Shown here: piece by piece, positions 1 to 8,779 of the stretch | How the letters are laid out: the number at the start of each line of letters is the position of its first letter | Numbering within the stretch: position 1 is the stretch's first letter | Source of the DNA: Chroococcidiopsidaceae cyanobacterium YX2bin18 | GTDB taxonomy: Bacteria; Cyanobacteriota; Cyanobacteriia; Cyanobacteriales; Chroococcidiopsidaceae | Assembly (NCBI GenBank): GCA_030446505.1 | Contig: JAUJND010000037.1 | Span: 1-44,343, forward strand | Direction of reading: 5' to 3' | DNA: 44,343 bases | Notes under the pieces: model-generated | Database searches by the model: none | Told to the model about the DNA's origin: nothing | The model's input: the letters and a program-made list of their open reading frames with translations, nothing else | Position numbers and translations under genes: made by a program

Positions 1-269
1 AATTGGACGATCGCAACTCGATAGCCATGACCAAGCGATCGCATTACCATCCCCAAAGCCGCCGTAGTTTTTCCTTTACCATTGCCAGTGTTAACAATAA
101 TTAAGCCTTTTTCTTGTGACGCTTTAGCTACTCTTTGCTCCTGTACTTCTTTGCGTCGCTGCATCTTGCGCTGATACTGTTCTTCAGTTAAGGATGAGGA
201 TGTTGCCTCTTGGTTCAAGCGTTCCGCTTCTAAGTCTGAATTCAAATCTGAAGGTGTTTTGATTGTCAT
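1..269 (-). CDS. cobO: Cob(I)yrinic acid a,c-diamide adenosyltransferase CobO/BtuR, 5' part only
   Basis: The gene runs off the left edge, so only the first 89 codons are present. The start ATG is the CAT at 267-269. After a charged, Glu/Arg/Gln-rich leader of about 50 residues the protein reads [18 protein letters not shown], the P-loop of CobO/BtuR ATP:corrinoid adenosyltransferases, followed by [14 protein letters not shown], also typical of the family. CobO adenosylates the cobalt of corrinoids during cobalamin synthesis or salvage. The C-terminal catalytic part is outside the window. The next gene is divergent. Family assignment is firm; completeness cannot be judged. Confidence 0.88.
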   Translation of the reverse strand, partial: MTIKTPSDLNSDLEAERLNQEATSSSLTEEQYQRKMQRRKEVQEQRVAKASQEKGLIIVNTGNGKGKTTAALGMVMRSLGHGYRVAIVQ

Positions 270-391
270 CAAGCTTGCCTGGAAAGCGATTACAACTAAA
301 TAAGTTGTACCATTTCAAGGCGATCGCACGACAAAATATGTTAAGTAATATTATTAAAAATATTGCTGCTGTATTAGTTTTCGTACCTTTA

Positions 392-916
392 ATGAGCAAG
401 CGAATTGCAGTTATTCAAGGTGATATTACTCAACAACGAGTAGACGCGATCGTCAACGCCGCTAATAATTCTCTACTGGGTGGAGGTGGAGTAGATGGGG
501 CAATTCACAAAGCAGCGGGATCAGGACTTTTAAATGAATGTCGGCAGCTAAAAGGCTGCGCCACTGGTGAAGCTAAAATTACCAAAGGTTACAATCTTCC
601 AGCTAAATGGGTTATTCACACTGTTGGTCCTATTTGGTACGGCGGCAACCAAGGCGAGGATGAACTCTTAGCTAGTTGTTATCGTAGTTGTTTGAACATT
701 GCTCAAGAGCAATACCAAATTAAAACCGTCGCTTTCTCAGCCATTAGTACAGGAGTATATAGATTTCCTGTAGAACGCGCGGCGCGAATAGCTGTTACCG
801 AAATTCAGCGTTTCTTAGAAAAGAATAATTCCCTTGAACAAGTAATCCTCGTCTGCTTTAGCAAAAGTGCATACGATGTCTACTTAAGTGCAGTGAGAGA
901 AATGGGTGAAAGATAG
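392..916 (+). CDS. Macrodomain protein, O-acetyl-ADP-ribose deacetylase type
   Basis: A single macrodomain of 174 residues. The frame is open from 263, but the domain begins at the ATG at 392 ([13 protein letters not shown]), and the extra upstream residues look unlike any leader, so I chose 392. Seen: GDIT near residues 10-13, [23 protein letters not shown] (about 18-39, ADP-ribose binding loop with the NAAN asparagine and the GGGVDGAIH catalytic loop), and a late STGVYRFP loop that contacts the distal ribose. The family (YmdB-like) hydrolyses O-acetyl-ADP-ribose and may remove ADP-ribose from proteins. It lies 46 bp before the deoxyhypusine-synthase-like gene on the same strand, so the two may be co-transcribed. 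Confidence 0.9.
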   Translation: MSKRIAVIQGDITQQRVDAIVNAANNSLLGGGGVDGAIHKAAGSGLLNECRQLKGCATGEAKITKGYNLPAKWVIHTVGPIWYGGNQGEDELLASCYRSCLNIAQEQYQIKTVAFSAISTGVYRFPVERAARIAVTEIQRFLEKNNSLEQVILVCFSKSAYDVYLSAVREMGER

Positions 917-962
917 CTACATTAGATCGGCGTATCTACTATTGATCCAGAGGCTGTGAAAA

Positions 963-2150
963 ATGTCAAAACTGTCCAGCAACAAAATCATACCCACTCC
1001 CATGCAGACTGAAATTAGCGTGGTGGATTTAATTGATAACTACTTCACCGCCTACAACTCTGCACGGTTGCGGGAAATCTGCCAGTTGCTCAGTCGAGAA
1101 GTACTACGTGAAGGAGTCACCGTAGGAGTCAGCTTGTCAGGCGCAATGACACCAGCCGGATATGGGGTTTCAGTTTTAGCGCCGCTGATTCGCAATGGCT
1201 TTATTGACTGGATGATTAGTACAGGGGCAAATCTTTACCATGATATGCATTATGGTTTAGGTTTTGACCTTTATTCTGGTAATCCATTTTTAGATGATGT
1301 CAAGCTGCGGCAAGAAGGTACGATTCGGATTTATGACATTATTTTTGGCTACGATGTGTTGCTGGAAACCGATGCTTTCATTCGTAAGATTCTCCAGGCA
1401 GAACCGTTTCAGAAACGGATGGGTACAGCGGAGTTTCACTACTTGCTGGGTAAGTATGTCCGAGAAGTGGAAAAGCAATTAGGAGTAAAGCATTCCTGTC
1501 TGCTAGCTACAGCTTATGAGTGTGGCGTGCCTATATATACATCATCACCAGGAGATAGTTCGATTGGGATGAATGTAGCGGCTTTGGCATTAGAAGGGTC
1601 AAAGTTAGTGTTAGATCCATCAATTGACGTGAATGAGACAGCTGCTTTAGCCTACTCAGCGCGTGAATCTGGTATTCGTGATGTAGAAGGCAAAAGCGCT
1701 GCGGTGATTATTGGCGGTGGTAGCCCGAAAAACTTCCTGCTGCAAACCCAGCCGCAAATTCATGAGGTACTAGGACTAGAAGAACGGGGACACGATTACT
1801 TTATCCAGTTTACTGATGCTCGTCCAGATACTGGCGGTTTGTCTGGAGCAACACCTAGCGAAGCTGTTAGTTGGGGTAAGATTGACCCGGAAGAGCTACC
1901 TAGTACGATTGTTTGTTATACCGATAGCACGATCGCTTTGCCGTTGCTGACTGCCTATGTGATGAATCAGTGCCAGCCGCGCCAGTTGAAGCGACTATAT
2001 GATCGCCGCGAAGAAATGCTGGAAAAACTGCGGTTAGACTATATGAGTGCCAAAAAGCCAACTGATAAAATTCCAGCAGCAGTTGCCGAGAGTGCTTCTG
2101 AACAACTAGCAACTTATCCTTGCGGTAGGCTTATTCCTAATAATTTTTAG
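963..2150 (+). CDS. Deoxyhypusine synthase-like protein
   Basis: A 395-residue protein of the deoxyhypusine synthase superfamily. The segment [14 protein letters not shown] (about 294-307) matches the eukaryotic active-site region, with K306 at the position of the lysine that carries the aminobutyl intermediate. NAD-site motifs such as [15 protein letters not shown] (about 86-100) are also present. Bacteria lack eIF5A, so bacterial members are thought to act on polyamines, for example in homospermidine formation; that is family knowledge, not visible here. Length is close to that of the eukaryotic enzyme. The start ATG sits after a GAGGCTGTGAAAA stretch. A 28-bp palindrome 35 bp after the stop may terminate transcription. 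Confidence 0.85.
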   Translation: MSKLSSNKIIPTPMQTEISVVDLIDNYFTAYNSARLREICQLLSREVLREGVTVGVSLSGAMTPAGYGVSVLAPLIRNGFIDWMISTGANLYHDMHYGLGFDLYSGNPFLDDVKLRQEGTIRIYDIIFGYDVLLETDAFIRKILQAEPFQKRMGTAEFHYLLGKYVREVEKQLGVKHSCLLATAYECGVPIYTSSPGDSSIGMNVAALALEGSKLVLDPSIDVNETAALAYSARESGIRDVEGKSAAVIIGGGSPKNFLLQTQPQIHEVLGLEERGHDYFIQFTDARPDTGGLSGATPSEAVSWGKIDPEELPSTIVCYTDSTIALPLLTAYVMNQCQPRQLKRLYDRREEMLEKLRLDYMSAKKPTDKIPAAVAESASEQLATYPCGRLIPNNF

Positions 2151-2185
2151 CTACCCCGTCGTTGGCTTAGACGCTCTGGGTTAAT

Positions 2186-2213
2186 TAGCAAAAGTGCGAT
2201 CGCACTTTTGCTA
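2186..2213. terminator. 28-bp perfect palindrome centred on a HIP1 octamer; possible terminator
   Basis: TAGCAAAAGTGCGA is followed directly by its exact reverse complement, centred on GCGATCGC. It lies 35 bp downstream of the deoxyhypusine-synthase-like stop codon. It could fold as a hairpin ending in a short T-run and serve as a terminator, but the absence of a loop also fits a protein-binding site. Confidence 0.4.
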
Positions 2214-2416
2214 TAAAGAGTAGCTAAACTTACCTTTAGCAGCATGGAAAGAGTGATCGCTGCGTGTAGGCATTTTAGCTAGACAGAGAATAGAGGAGCT
2301 ACTACTTTTTTAATTTAGCTACATATATTCACTCATTGATTGCAGAACATTGCGATCGCACTTTTTTTGACGCTAACGTGCTTTTCCTCACGTTATGCTA
2401 ATTAGGCTAAATCATA

Positions 2417-2767
2417 ATGCTGGTTTCCCCTGACGTTAATCCAAAGATAGCTATTCCAGCAGAGATCAGCACTCTTATTAACCGATTAAACTAAGAAGAG
2501 CAGACTGAGCAAGAAGCAATACAGGACTCAATCTAGTCAGACCATCTCTTTCCCGTTTTCCCGACAATGCTGTACTGCTTCAGTTCTTTGCCGCTTTCAG
2601 TAATATCCTACTATCAAAGAGTTCAAAGTACGGTTGAGCTATTTACAGCAGTTGATGTGCCTATTGAGGTAGTTCAAGAGGCGGGAGAAGACTTAGCAAC
2701 AATACCGGGCAACGTACTGGAGGTTAAAATAAATGCTGGTAGGCGCAAAATGCGTTTGGAAGATTGA
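2417..2767 (+). pseudogene. Broken gene for an unidentified hypothetical protein
   Basis: An ATG at 2417 opens a frame (MLVSPDVNPKIAIP...INRLN) that hits TAA at 2492. The same frame continues to a TAG at 2534, and sense then moves one frame over at 2530 (NLVRPSLSRFPDNAVLLQFF) before returning to the first frame (about 2616-2767, VELFTAVDVPIEVVQEAGEDL). Joined, the pieces make a plausible acidic protein of about 115 residues. At least one nonsense change and two frameshifts are needed, so it is a pseudogene. I do not recognise a function. Confidence 0.5.
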
Positions 2768-2769
2768 CA

Positions 2770-2960
2770 ATGACACAGCTAACCCTGAATTAACAGGAAC
2801 TAGAAGAACTCGCAGAAAGTCTTGAAATTGCTATAGCTACTGAACAGCAAGCTAAAGAGTTGTGTAAGTTAACAGAGGCGTTCGCGCAAAAATATGAAAA
2901 ACATCTGCATTTGCATTAAATTAGACAAGCAGTCCTACAGGAAACTGGTGGGATTGAGTA
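2770..2960 (+). pseudogene. Second broken small gene, directly downstream of the 2417-2767 remnant
   Basis: Starts two bases after the stop of the preceding remnant, an operon-like arrangement. It reads MTQLTLN, then TAA at 2791, then QELEELAESLEIAIATEQQ...FAQKYEKHLHLH, a second in-frame TAA, and a short tail to about 2960. The helical, Glu-rich middle looks like real coding sequence. Two in-frame stops make it nonfunctional as read. No family recognised. Confidence 0.4.
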
Positions 2961-3062
2961 GGAAAAACAGGCGATTACTTTGCCATACTTATATACACTA
3001 GCAATAACACGAAGGAGCTTCTGGCGCTATTGCTGTAGTAGACAGTTATGTCCAAACTCCAG

Positions 3063-3177
3063 TACGTAAATCCTTGAGGATGATTAACTACATAATCATC
3101 GTTCAATCCCTGAGTAACTCCTCCTAAAGAGCCACTAGTACCGCCTGATATATAGACACCTATTCCATCAGTTAAAA
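3063..3177 (-). pseudogene. Remnant of an SBBP-type beta-propeller repeat
   Basis: Read on the minus strand this holds GVYISGGTSGSLGG followed by VTQGLNDDYVV, which resembles one blade of SBBP (seven-bladed propeller) repeats found in large exported cyanobacterial proteins. Flanking sequence does not continue the repeat. It lies just past the stop of the M10 peptidase on the same strand, so it may be a leftover of a longer ancestral protein or of a neighbour. Confidence 0.45.
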
Positions 3178-3284
3178 GTTATGATCAACTTTTCTAGAAA
3201 ACTACCCGCTTAACAAGTACAAATGCTACTCCTACCAGCCCTTCACCAGTTTTTGCAAAATCACCCTTAATTCAGTTTTTATCC

Positions 3285-4625
3285 CTATGAACTGAGATAA
3301 ATCTCACCCGAAGTAAAACTTAGGTTAGAAGGTAAATCGGCAATTAAAACTTTAGCAGATGAACCGGTACCATCTTTATCAAAGTACATTCCACCAGAAC
3401 CGAGTTTATCGTACATAAAGCGGTCAGAAGTATCCTTAGCCGATGAACCAATATTAAACTCACTAGAGGTCAAGAATCGACCGGAAGTTAGACCAAATCC
3501 AGCCGCCCATACCTTAATTAGATCTACAAGGTTATAATCAGTGATGATATCCCCACCCTCTGTTGGACTGTAGAAGTAGAATTCATCTGCTCCTCCCCCG
3601 CCTGTAAGAATATCTTTACCTTGCTGTCCATTAAGATAGTCATTACCCTCTCCACCTTTTAATGTGTCAGCACCCTTCCTTCCGTAAAGCCTATTATTAA
3701 GGGAGTTACCTGTCAGGATATCTACTCCATCTCCCCCTTCAGCATTCTCAATACTTACTCCCCTTGCAATGCCTAGAGTCCGTTCTTCATAAAGATCCCC
3801 TGGTTTACCAGTATAGTAAGCTGGACCTAACTTACTAAATTGCCCTGCATTCAGGTTTATGTCCGCTCCACTTGTTTGATTACTCCATGAGATTGTATCA
3901 TTCCCTCCCCCATCCCATATTGTCTCTAGTAACTGCTGCCCTGGATCCCATGAGTATGTAGTATCTCCACTACGAGTAGTATAATCAGCACCATAAAGGT
4001 ATTGAATAGCGGAGATATCATTCATCATCAAGGTAGTGGGATAGAAGGATTGAGTATACCCTGTGAGGGGAGCACCTTCATAAGAGCGATAACTCATTAC
4101 AGAGTAGAGGGTATAATCCTGAGTGGGATTAGTACCTTTTTCATGAGGGTGAGCTAGACCTAGTGCATGACCTGTTTCATGCAGAAAGGTTGCGTAGCTA
4201 TAGGTACCTTTAACATCACTGTTATAAGCACCACTAGAAGTACCAAACCAAACATCACCTGCTTCTGTAGTTGCTGCGGGGTAATAAGCATGAGCGGTAT
4301 TAGATGCTGAGGTTTGAGCATACCTTAGATCACCTGCTACTGATGATGAGTCAATTACCCTAGTGAAATTGATGTTTGAGATATCACTATAGTTTGCCAG
4401 GGCATTTACTGTGGCATTTCTCTGTATTGCTGTCAGGGGTTGAAAACCATTCCACGGTTCATTGTACGACCCATATGTACTTAAATAGGATGAGGTACTA
4501 TACTCACCAAAACTATAGGTTAAGTTATTAGATGCCCACTTTTTAGTAGCCAGTAAACTATCTATTGCTACTTGACCACTTAAGCTAATATTTACAACGG
4601 AGCCAGGAGAACTAGGGGTAGCCAT
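3285..4625 (-). CDS. Serralysin-like M10 metallopeptidase with RTX repeats
   Basis: A 446-residue metzincin. Zinc motif HETGHALGLAH at about 149-159 (three His ligands and the catalytic Glu), Met-turn SVMSY at about 175-179. After the catalytic domain come glycine/aspartate-rich RTX nonapeptide repeats at about 297-345 (GGDGVDILTG, GGEGNDYLNG, GGGGADEF), then a C-terminal domain as in Peptidase_M10_C. No N-terminal signal peptide, as expected for type I secretion through a C-terminal signal; no T1SS gene is in the window. Calcium binding to the RTX part is a family property. It follows the 112-residue gene by 18 bp, probably in one transcript. Confidence 0.92.
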   Translation of the reverse strand: MATPSSPGSVVNISLSGQVAIDSLLATKKWASNNLTYSFGEYSTSSYLSTYGSYNEPWNGFQPLTAIQRNATVNALANYSDISNINFTRVIDSSSVAGDLRYAQTSASNTAHAYYPAATTEAGDVWFGTSSGAYNSDVKGTYSYATFLHETGHALGLAHPHEKGTNPTQDYTLYSVMSYRSYEGAPLTGYTQSFYPTTLMMNDISAIQYLYGADYTTRSGDTTYSWDPGQQLLETIWDGGGNDTISWSNQTSGADINLNAGQFSKLGPAYYTGKPGDLYEERTLGIARGVSIENAEGGDGVDILTGNSLNNRLYGRKGADTLKGGEGNDYLNGQQGKDILTGGGGADEFYFYSPTEGGDIITDYNLVDLIKVWAAGFGLTSGRFLTSSEFNIGSSAKDTSDRFMYDKLGSGGMYFDKDGTGSSAKVLIADLPSNLSFTSGEIYLSS

Positions 4626-4643
4626 ATTATTCCTTACTTATTG

Positions 4644-4982
4644 CTAAATTCCTGAATTTAACGTATCGTAAATTACTTCAATATTAGTATTGTTAGTTAT
4701 TTTCTTTACAACAGCACCAGTCATACAGAAAGTAGAGACATCACCAGTGGGAGTTTCTATTTTAATGAGAGCCGAACGTTTTGTATTCCATTGGTTTAGA
4801 ATTTTGAGGTCTTCTTTATTAACTGCAATAGTAAATGACTGTGGATTTTTACCAAAGCTTAATAGTTCTAGCTTTGATAAACCTTCGATCTCTAAAGTGA
4901 ATGTACTAGGTCGTGGTACTTTGGCTTCTATTTGTACTATTTGTGCTGCTAGTATAAGTGGCAATAACAACTCTTTCATCAT
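4644..4982 (-). CDS. Small protein with hydrophobic N-terminus encoded directly upstream of the M10 peptidase
   Basis: 112 residues, no family recognised. It starts with a short hydrophobic stretch (MMKELLLPLILAAQIVQIEA) that may be a signal peptide, followed by a beta-rich body (FTLEIEG, SFTIAVNKED, ALIKIETPTGDVSTF, IEVIYDTL). It ends 18 bp before the peptidase start on the same strand. In several proteobacteria a periplasmic inhibitor of about this size (Inh/AprI family) is encoded beside serralysin; the position, size and possible export suggest a similar role, but I see no convincing Inh motif, so this is inference. The coding frame itself looks sound. Confidence 0.65.
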   Translation of the reverse strand: MMKELLLPLILAAQIVQIEAKVPRPSTFTLEIEGLSKLELLSFGKNPQSFTIAVNKEDLKILNQWNTKRSALIKIETPTGDVSTFCMTGAVVKKITNNTNIEVIYDTLNSGI

Positions 4983-5042
4983 TCAATCACCTTGTGTATA
5001 TTACTAATCTAATCAGGCTTATCACTTAAAAATGTAAATGAT

Positions 5043-5330
5043 GTGTGCTGGTACTGCACATACCCACTCAGCTATCGGCAACTAGTAGAGATAGTGAACG
5101 CGAAGGGAATGGAAGTTAACCATACGACGATTTTCCGTTGGGTTCAGCAGTATGGGACAGAGCTAGACAAACGCTGCCAACCCTATTTGCGCCCGACAAA
5201 TGATTCATGGCGAGTTGAATACAATTTCACACTCAAGAACCTCGTGTTATTAATGTCGATAAAAATGCCACCTATGTCGCTGTTTTTTTAAGTGCTCAAT
5301 AACTGTAGTTGGGCTGACTTTGAGTATACA
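5043..5330 (+). mobile_element. IS6-family transposase remnant, N-terminal part
   Basis: The frame from 5043 reads YPLSYRQLVEIVNAKGMEV, NHTTIFRWVQQYGTELDKR and RPTNDSWRVE, the helix-turn-helix and start of the DDE domain of IS6-family transposases. The expected segment around the first catalytic Asp is deleted. In the next frame EPRVINVDKNATY, from further on in the protein, appears at about 5237-5275, then stops. The element is therefore deleted and frameshifted. No clear terminal inverted repeats. Confidence 0.8.
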
Positions 5331-5433
5331 GGTAGTGTCTCGAATGCCACTACCGTTGAGCGTCATGTCTACAATTTAGTTGCTTCACCTCACTCAAATG
5401 TCCCCAATAGGAGTACTTTAAAATGAGCGAGCG

Positions 5434-5547
5434 TCAGCAACACTCAGGATTACCACATAGATATCGTTGTTTCCCATCTGAGATTTTCCCATTTTTGACG
5501 ATATCAATTCCATCACAAGTTGTGCAGTGAATTGGCTCTAAAACCAT
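5434..5547 (-). mobile_element. IS1-family InsA-like N-terminal remnant
   Basis: A 37-codon frame: MVLEPIHCTTCDGIDIVKNG...GKQRYLCGNPEC, the zinc-ribbon start of IS1-type transposases of this lineage. It ends at a stop immediately after the second Cys pair; the catalytic domain is missing. Related to the longer remnant at 19308-19949. Confidence 0.65.
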
Positions 5548-5724
5548 TTGGCTCCAGTTCATATTCCACGTCATCTTTATAACATCACAACTTGGCGCTC
5601 TTTATCAACCTTTCTAGAACACTACCACTGGTTCTATCTATGCAGGATAATGCTTTAGGTCAGTTGGAGTGCAAATGAATATCTTATGTGTTGTGGCAAG
5701 TTTGCGATCTCCTGGAGTTAGGAA

Positions 5725-6987
5725 ATGTTGCAGTTGGGAATAACTGCCCTGATTGCCTTCTATCTTGCCTGTAATCTAGGGGCAAACGATGTTGCTAACG
5801 CGATGGGAACGTCTGTAGGGTCGAAGGCAGTAACATTGCGGCAGGCGTTGGTAATTGCTGGAGTATTAGAGTTCACAGGTGCTGTGCTATTTGGTCATGC
5901 GGTAACTGAAACGCTAGCGACTGAAATTGTCAATCCTGCTTTATTTACAATAGAACCCCAAGTATTGTTAATTGGCATGGTTTGCGTCCTATTGTCCTGT
6001 GGTATATGGCTACAAATTGCTACAGCGCGGGGGTTACCCGTGTCTTCTTCCCATGCGGTTGTAGGTGCGATCGCTGGATTTAGTTATGTGGCTATTGGCA
6101 TCCAAGCTATTGACTGGTCATCTATTCGCATGATTACGGTTGCCTGGATTGTCACACCTTTTGTAAGTGGAACAATTGCTGCACTGTTCTATAGCCTAGT
6201 TAAGCGCTTAATTCTGGAGCAAAGCGATCCCCTAAAACAGTTGAATGAGTGGATTCCTTGGTTAAGTTCTGCACTATTGGGTGTGTTTGGCATAATTGTG
6301 CTGCCAACACTGAGTCAGCCAGTATATGCGTTTCTCAAACAGCGGGTGCATATTGATATCCCCGCCCATGATATCCCAATTGCTATCGGTGCGATCGCAG
6401 CAGTTGGTCTTACTACGATTAGTTGGCAACAACTCAAGAACGCGAAGCAAGAGAATATAAATCTACCTACTCCTCTGTTACTTGTGGAAAAGCAATTAGC
6501 TAAATTTCAACTTCTGAGTGCCTGCTTTGTTGCCTTTGCTCATGGTTCTAATGATGTGGGAAATGCGATCGCTCCTTTAGCTATGATTGCCTATATCAAT
6601 CGCACTGGCACAGTTCCCCTCAACGGCATTACTATCCCTATCTGGATTTTGTTAGTCGGTGGCGCTGGCATTGTTACCGGATTAGCTATCTGGGGCAAAA
6701 AAGTCATTGCTACCATTGGCGAAAACATCATTTCTTTAAAACCCAGTGGCGGTTTCTGTGCAGAATTGGCAACCGCTACTACCATCCTCCTAGCTTCAAA
6801 ACTTGGTCTGCCCGTTTCTACCTCTCATGCCCTAGTTGGCGGCGTTGTTGGTATTGGTTTAGTCCAAGATTCCAAGTCAATTCAATTTAAAACTTTACAG
6901 GGAATTGCTGGGGCATGGCTAGTTACAATCCCTATTAGTGCTGGGCTAGGCGCTAGCGTTTTTGCGATCGCACGTTCATTTTTCTAG
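5725..6987 (+). CDS. pit: PiT-family inorganic phosphate transporter
   Basis: A 420-residue polytopic membrane protein. The two PiT signature repeats are present: CNLGANDVANAMGTSVGS near the N-terminus (about 16-33) and AFAHGSNDVGNAIAPL in the second half (about 271-286), each inside hydrophobic helices, giving the inverted-repeat architecture of the family. A hydrophilic loop lies between the halves (about 150-245). PiT proteins carry metal-phosphate with H+ or Na+ at low affinity in the inner membrane. Intact, flanked by accessory DNA. Convergent with the next gene, 32 bp away. No Pho box was evident upstream. Confidence 0.93.
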   Translation: MLQLGITALIAFYLACNLGANDVANAMGTSVGSKAVTLRQALVIAGVLEFTGAVLFGHAVTETLATEIVNPALFTIEPQVLLIGMVCVLLSCGIWLQIATARGLPVSSSHAVVGAIAGFSYVAIGIQAIDWSSIRMITVAWIVTPFVSGTIAALFYSLVKRLILEQSDPLKQLNEWIPWLSSALLGVFGIIVLPTLSQPVYAFLKQRVHIDIPAHDIPIAIGAIAAVGLTTISWQQLKNAKQENINLPTPLLLVEKQLAKFQLLSACFVAFAHGSNDVGNAIAPLAMIAYINRTGTVPLNGITIPIWILLVGGAGIVTGLAIWGKKVIATIGENIISLKPSGGFCAELATATTILLASKLGLPVSTSHALVGGVVGIGLVQDSKSIQFKTLQGIAGAWLVTIPISAGLGASVFAIARSFF

Positions 6988-7019
6988 CGCCCAGATTCTC
7001 TAATATTTTTACTTTAATA

Positions 7020-7988
7020 CTAACTAATAAACTCTCTATGATTAACACAATGTTTATGTGCTAATACAGTTGAATCACCTACAACGCATTTTTGAATCCA
7101 ATCCCAGTCCCATCTCACCATTGGAGCAGAACAAATCCCACAGACATATTCATCTATACTATTAAGTTCTGAACCAATTAAATACTTTGTCGCATCTGGA
7201 AAAATACCTGATAAATTTAAAAATTCACAGATTACGCGATAAGGATCTACTCTGCACCACCAACTTGCTACTTGGTACATTTCATAACCTAGTTCTTTTA
7301 AATAGTTATTTTTTCTTAGAGTTTTACTCTGTCCTCCATTTAAAAATTGGTTTTCACCAGCAATTTCTAAGCCAAGTAGTCTAACTTGATTTGTGTTGTG
7401 AGAAACTACCCATAACTGGTCAAAAATATAAGGAATTGAATTTTTATGGCGTGAACTAGGAACTACAAATTGAGAGGTTATTAACTTAACATTTTTATAC
7501 CACTCAGCATAAGTATGTCTAAAATTGTGAGAGTCAGGTTTCATCGACCAAACTCCTAAAGCATTGCTCTGAAAAATTTCATGCATTGCATAATAAGCTT
7601 CATATTGCCCATAACAAAATTGTTTTTTCTCCAAGAGGCAGTCTGGAACTAAATGACCACGTTCTTTAGCAATACGGAAAGCATAAGAGTTATTTAATTG
7701 TTGAAAGTATTGTTCTTTATTATTTGGTACAATTTTACAGTCCTGATTTATATAACCCCAGCCTGTTCTAAGTGCCTTAAAAAGGGAATCATGCTCACTT
7801 ATATCTTCATATAGTTGCTCTACATACTCATAACAAGGTTTAATCCGCTCAGGTATCTGCAATATTAGTTTTTGACTTGGTAGCCCTAAGAATACTGGCG
7901 AGCTTTTAAGTGATAAGCTTGTCAATTTTTCTAATTTTTCTATATAGTCATGAATCTTGACTGCACGCTTGATTTCTTGTGCTTCCAT
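7020..7988 (-). CDS. Orphan protein with possible PD-(D/E)XK-like core and C-terminal Cys/His cluster
   Basis: The frame opens at 8027, but I prefer the ATG at 7988 (MEAQEIKRAV), giving 322 residues; the 13 upstream residues are Thr/Tyr-rich and unlikely. The gene is AT-richer than its neighbours, suggesting transfer. No family recognised with certainty. Residues about 203-240 (LLGLEIAG, then LRKNNYLKELGYEMYQV) resemble the beta-strand/helix core of DUF559/Vsr-like nucleases, but the usual catalytic Asp/His of that core is not obvious, so activity is doubtful. A C-terminal cluster CGIC (283-286), C301, HKHC (311-314) and H317 could bind zinc. It sits on the 3' side of tRNA-Ser, a common place for acquired genes. 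Confidence 0.6.
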   Translation of the reverse strand: MEAQEIKRAVKIHDYIEKLEKLTSLSLKSSPVFLGLPSQKLILQIPERIKPCYEYVEQLYEDISEHDSLFKALRTGWGYINQDCKIVPNNKEQYFQQLNNSYAFRIAKERGHLVPDCLLEKKQFCYGQYEAYYAMHEIFQSNALGVWSMKPDSHNFRHTYAEWYKNVKLITSQFVVPSSRHKNSIPYIFDQLWVVSHNTNQVRLLGLEIAGENQFLNGGQSKTLRKNNYLKELGYEMYQVASWWCRVDPYRVICEFLNLSGIFPDATKYLIGSELNSIDEYVCGICSAPMVRWDWDWIQKCVVGDSTVLAHKHCVNHREFIS

Positions 7989-8235
7989 AGTGACTATTAC
8001 TCTTGTGGTATATGTATAAAAATACACTTCTACGTAAGTATTATTTGATTTTAGGGTAAGAAGTTTGTAAAGTCTTCATAAAATTGACCTAAATGATGAA
8101 GATGTTACGTGGAAACACTTAGACCCTACACTTAAACACGTTGCTTTCTACTGGAGTGTAAACTAAGTATCAAGTACAAAATAGCTAGAACTTATTGCTT
8201 AAGCACAACTAACTATAAATAAACGTTTTGTAGAA

Positions 8236-8320
8236 CGGAGAGGGAGGGATTCGAACCCTCGTTAAGTTTCCCTAAACAGCATTTCCAGTGCTGCGCCTTC
8301 AACCACTCGGCCACCTCTCC
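8236..8320 (-). tRNA. tRNA-Ser(GGA)
   Basis: 85 nt on the minus strand with a complete cloverleaf: acceptor GGAGAGG/CCTCTCC, D-arm GCCGAGTGG, anticodon stem CAGCA/TGCTG with loop CTGGAAA (anticodon GGA, reading UCC/UCU), a long variable arm typical of class II tRNA, and the T-loop GGTTCGAATCC. Discriminator G at 8236; the 3' CCA is not encoded. Confidence 0.96.
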
Positions 8321-8413
8321 AGGTGTCACGATCTCTGATTATACAATGGAAGCGTTCAGTATTTAGGAATTGAATTTTGGATTTTAGATTTAATTCAAAA
8401 TTTAAAAGAGCTT

Positions 8414-8779
8414 ATGACCCGTTTATATACGATTCGAGTACGCGATCGCTCTGGCAAGACTTACACCCTTGAAGTACCAGAAGACCGCTACATCCTTCAA
8501 AGTGCAGAAAAGCAAGGGGTAGAACTACCCTTTTCTTGCCGAAATGGAGCTTGTACTACTTGTGCGGTACGGGTACTTTCAGGAGAAATAGCCCAACCAG
8601 AGGCAATTGGACTTTCCCTAGAGTTGCAATCCCAGGGCTATGCACTGTTATGTGTTAGTTATGCTCGTTCTGACTTAGAGGTGGAAACACAAGATGAGGA
8701 TGAAGTCTACGAACTACAATTCGGGCAGTATTTTGGTAAGGGTAAAGTCCGTGCGGGTTTGCCTTTAGATGAAGATTAA
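8414..8779 (+). CDS. [2Fe-2S] ferredoxin, FdC2 type with C-terminal extension
   Basis: 121 residues. Ligands C42, C47, C50 (SCRNGACTTCAVRV) and C80 (LLCVSY) give the plant-type 2Fe-2S pattern. The protein extends beyond a photosynthetic ferredoxin by about 20 residues (DEDEVYELQFGQYFGKGKV), the hallmark of the FdC2 group conserved in cyanobacteria and chloroplasts. FdC2 is an electron carrier distinct from PetF; its partners are not settled. The last 11 bp overlap the nuclease gene, so the two are probably translated together. The upstream tRNA is on the other strand. Confidence 0.92.
   Translation: MTRLYTIRVRDRSGKTYTLEVPEDRYILQSAEKQGVELPFSCRNGACTTCAVRVLSGEIAQPEAIGLSLELQSQGYALLCVSYARSDLEVETQDEDEVYELQFGQYFGKGKVRAGLPLDED

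Noticed and set aside
263..391. N-terminal extension of the macrodomain frame from 263
   Set aside because: The 43 extra residues do not resemble a leader and overlap the divergent cobO start; the domain begins at the ATG at 392.
1290..1482. Open frames on both strands inside the deoxyhypusine-synthase-like gene
   Set aside because: They are out-of-frame shadows of a clear conserved protein.
7187..7384. Plus-strand 65-codon frame inside the orphan gene
   Set aside because: Low-complexity shadow of the minus-strand coding sequence.
7020..8320. Integrative island using tRNA-Ser as attachment site
   Set aside because: No integrase and no second copy of the tRNA 3' end were seen in the window.
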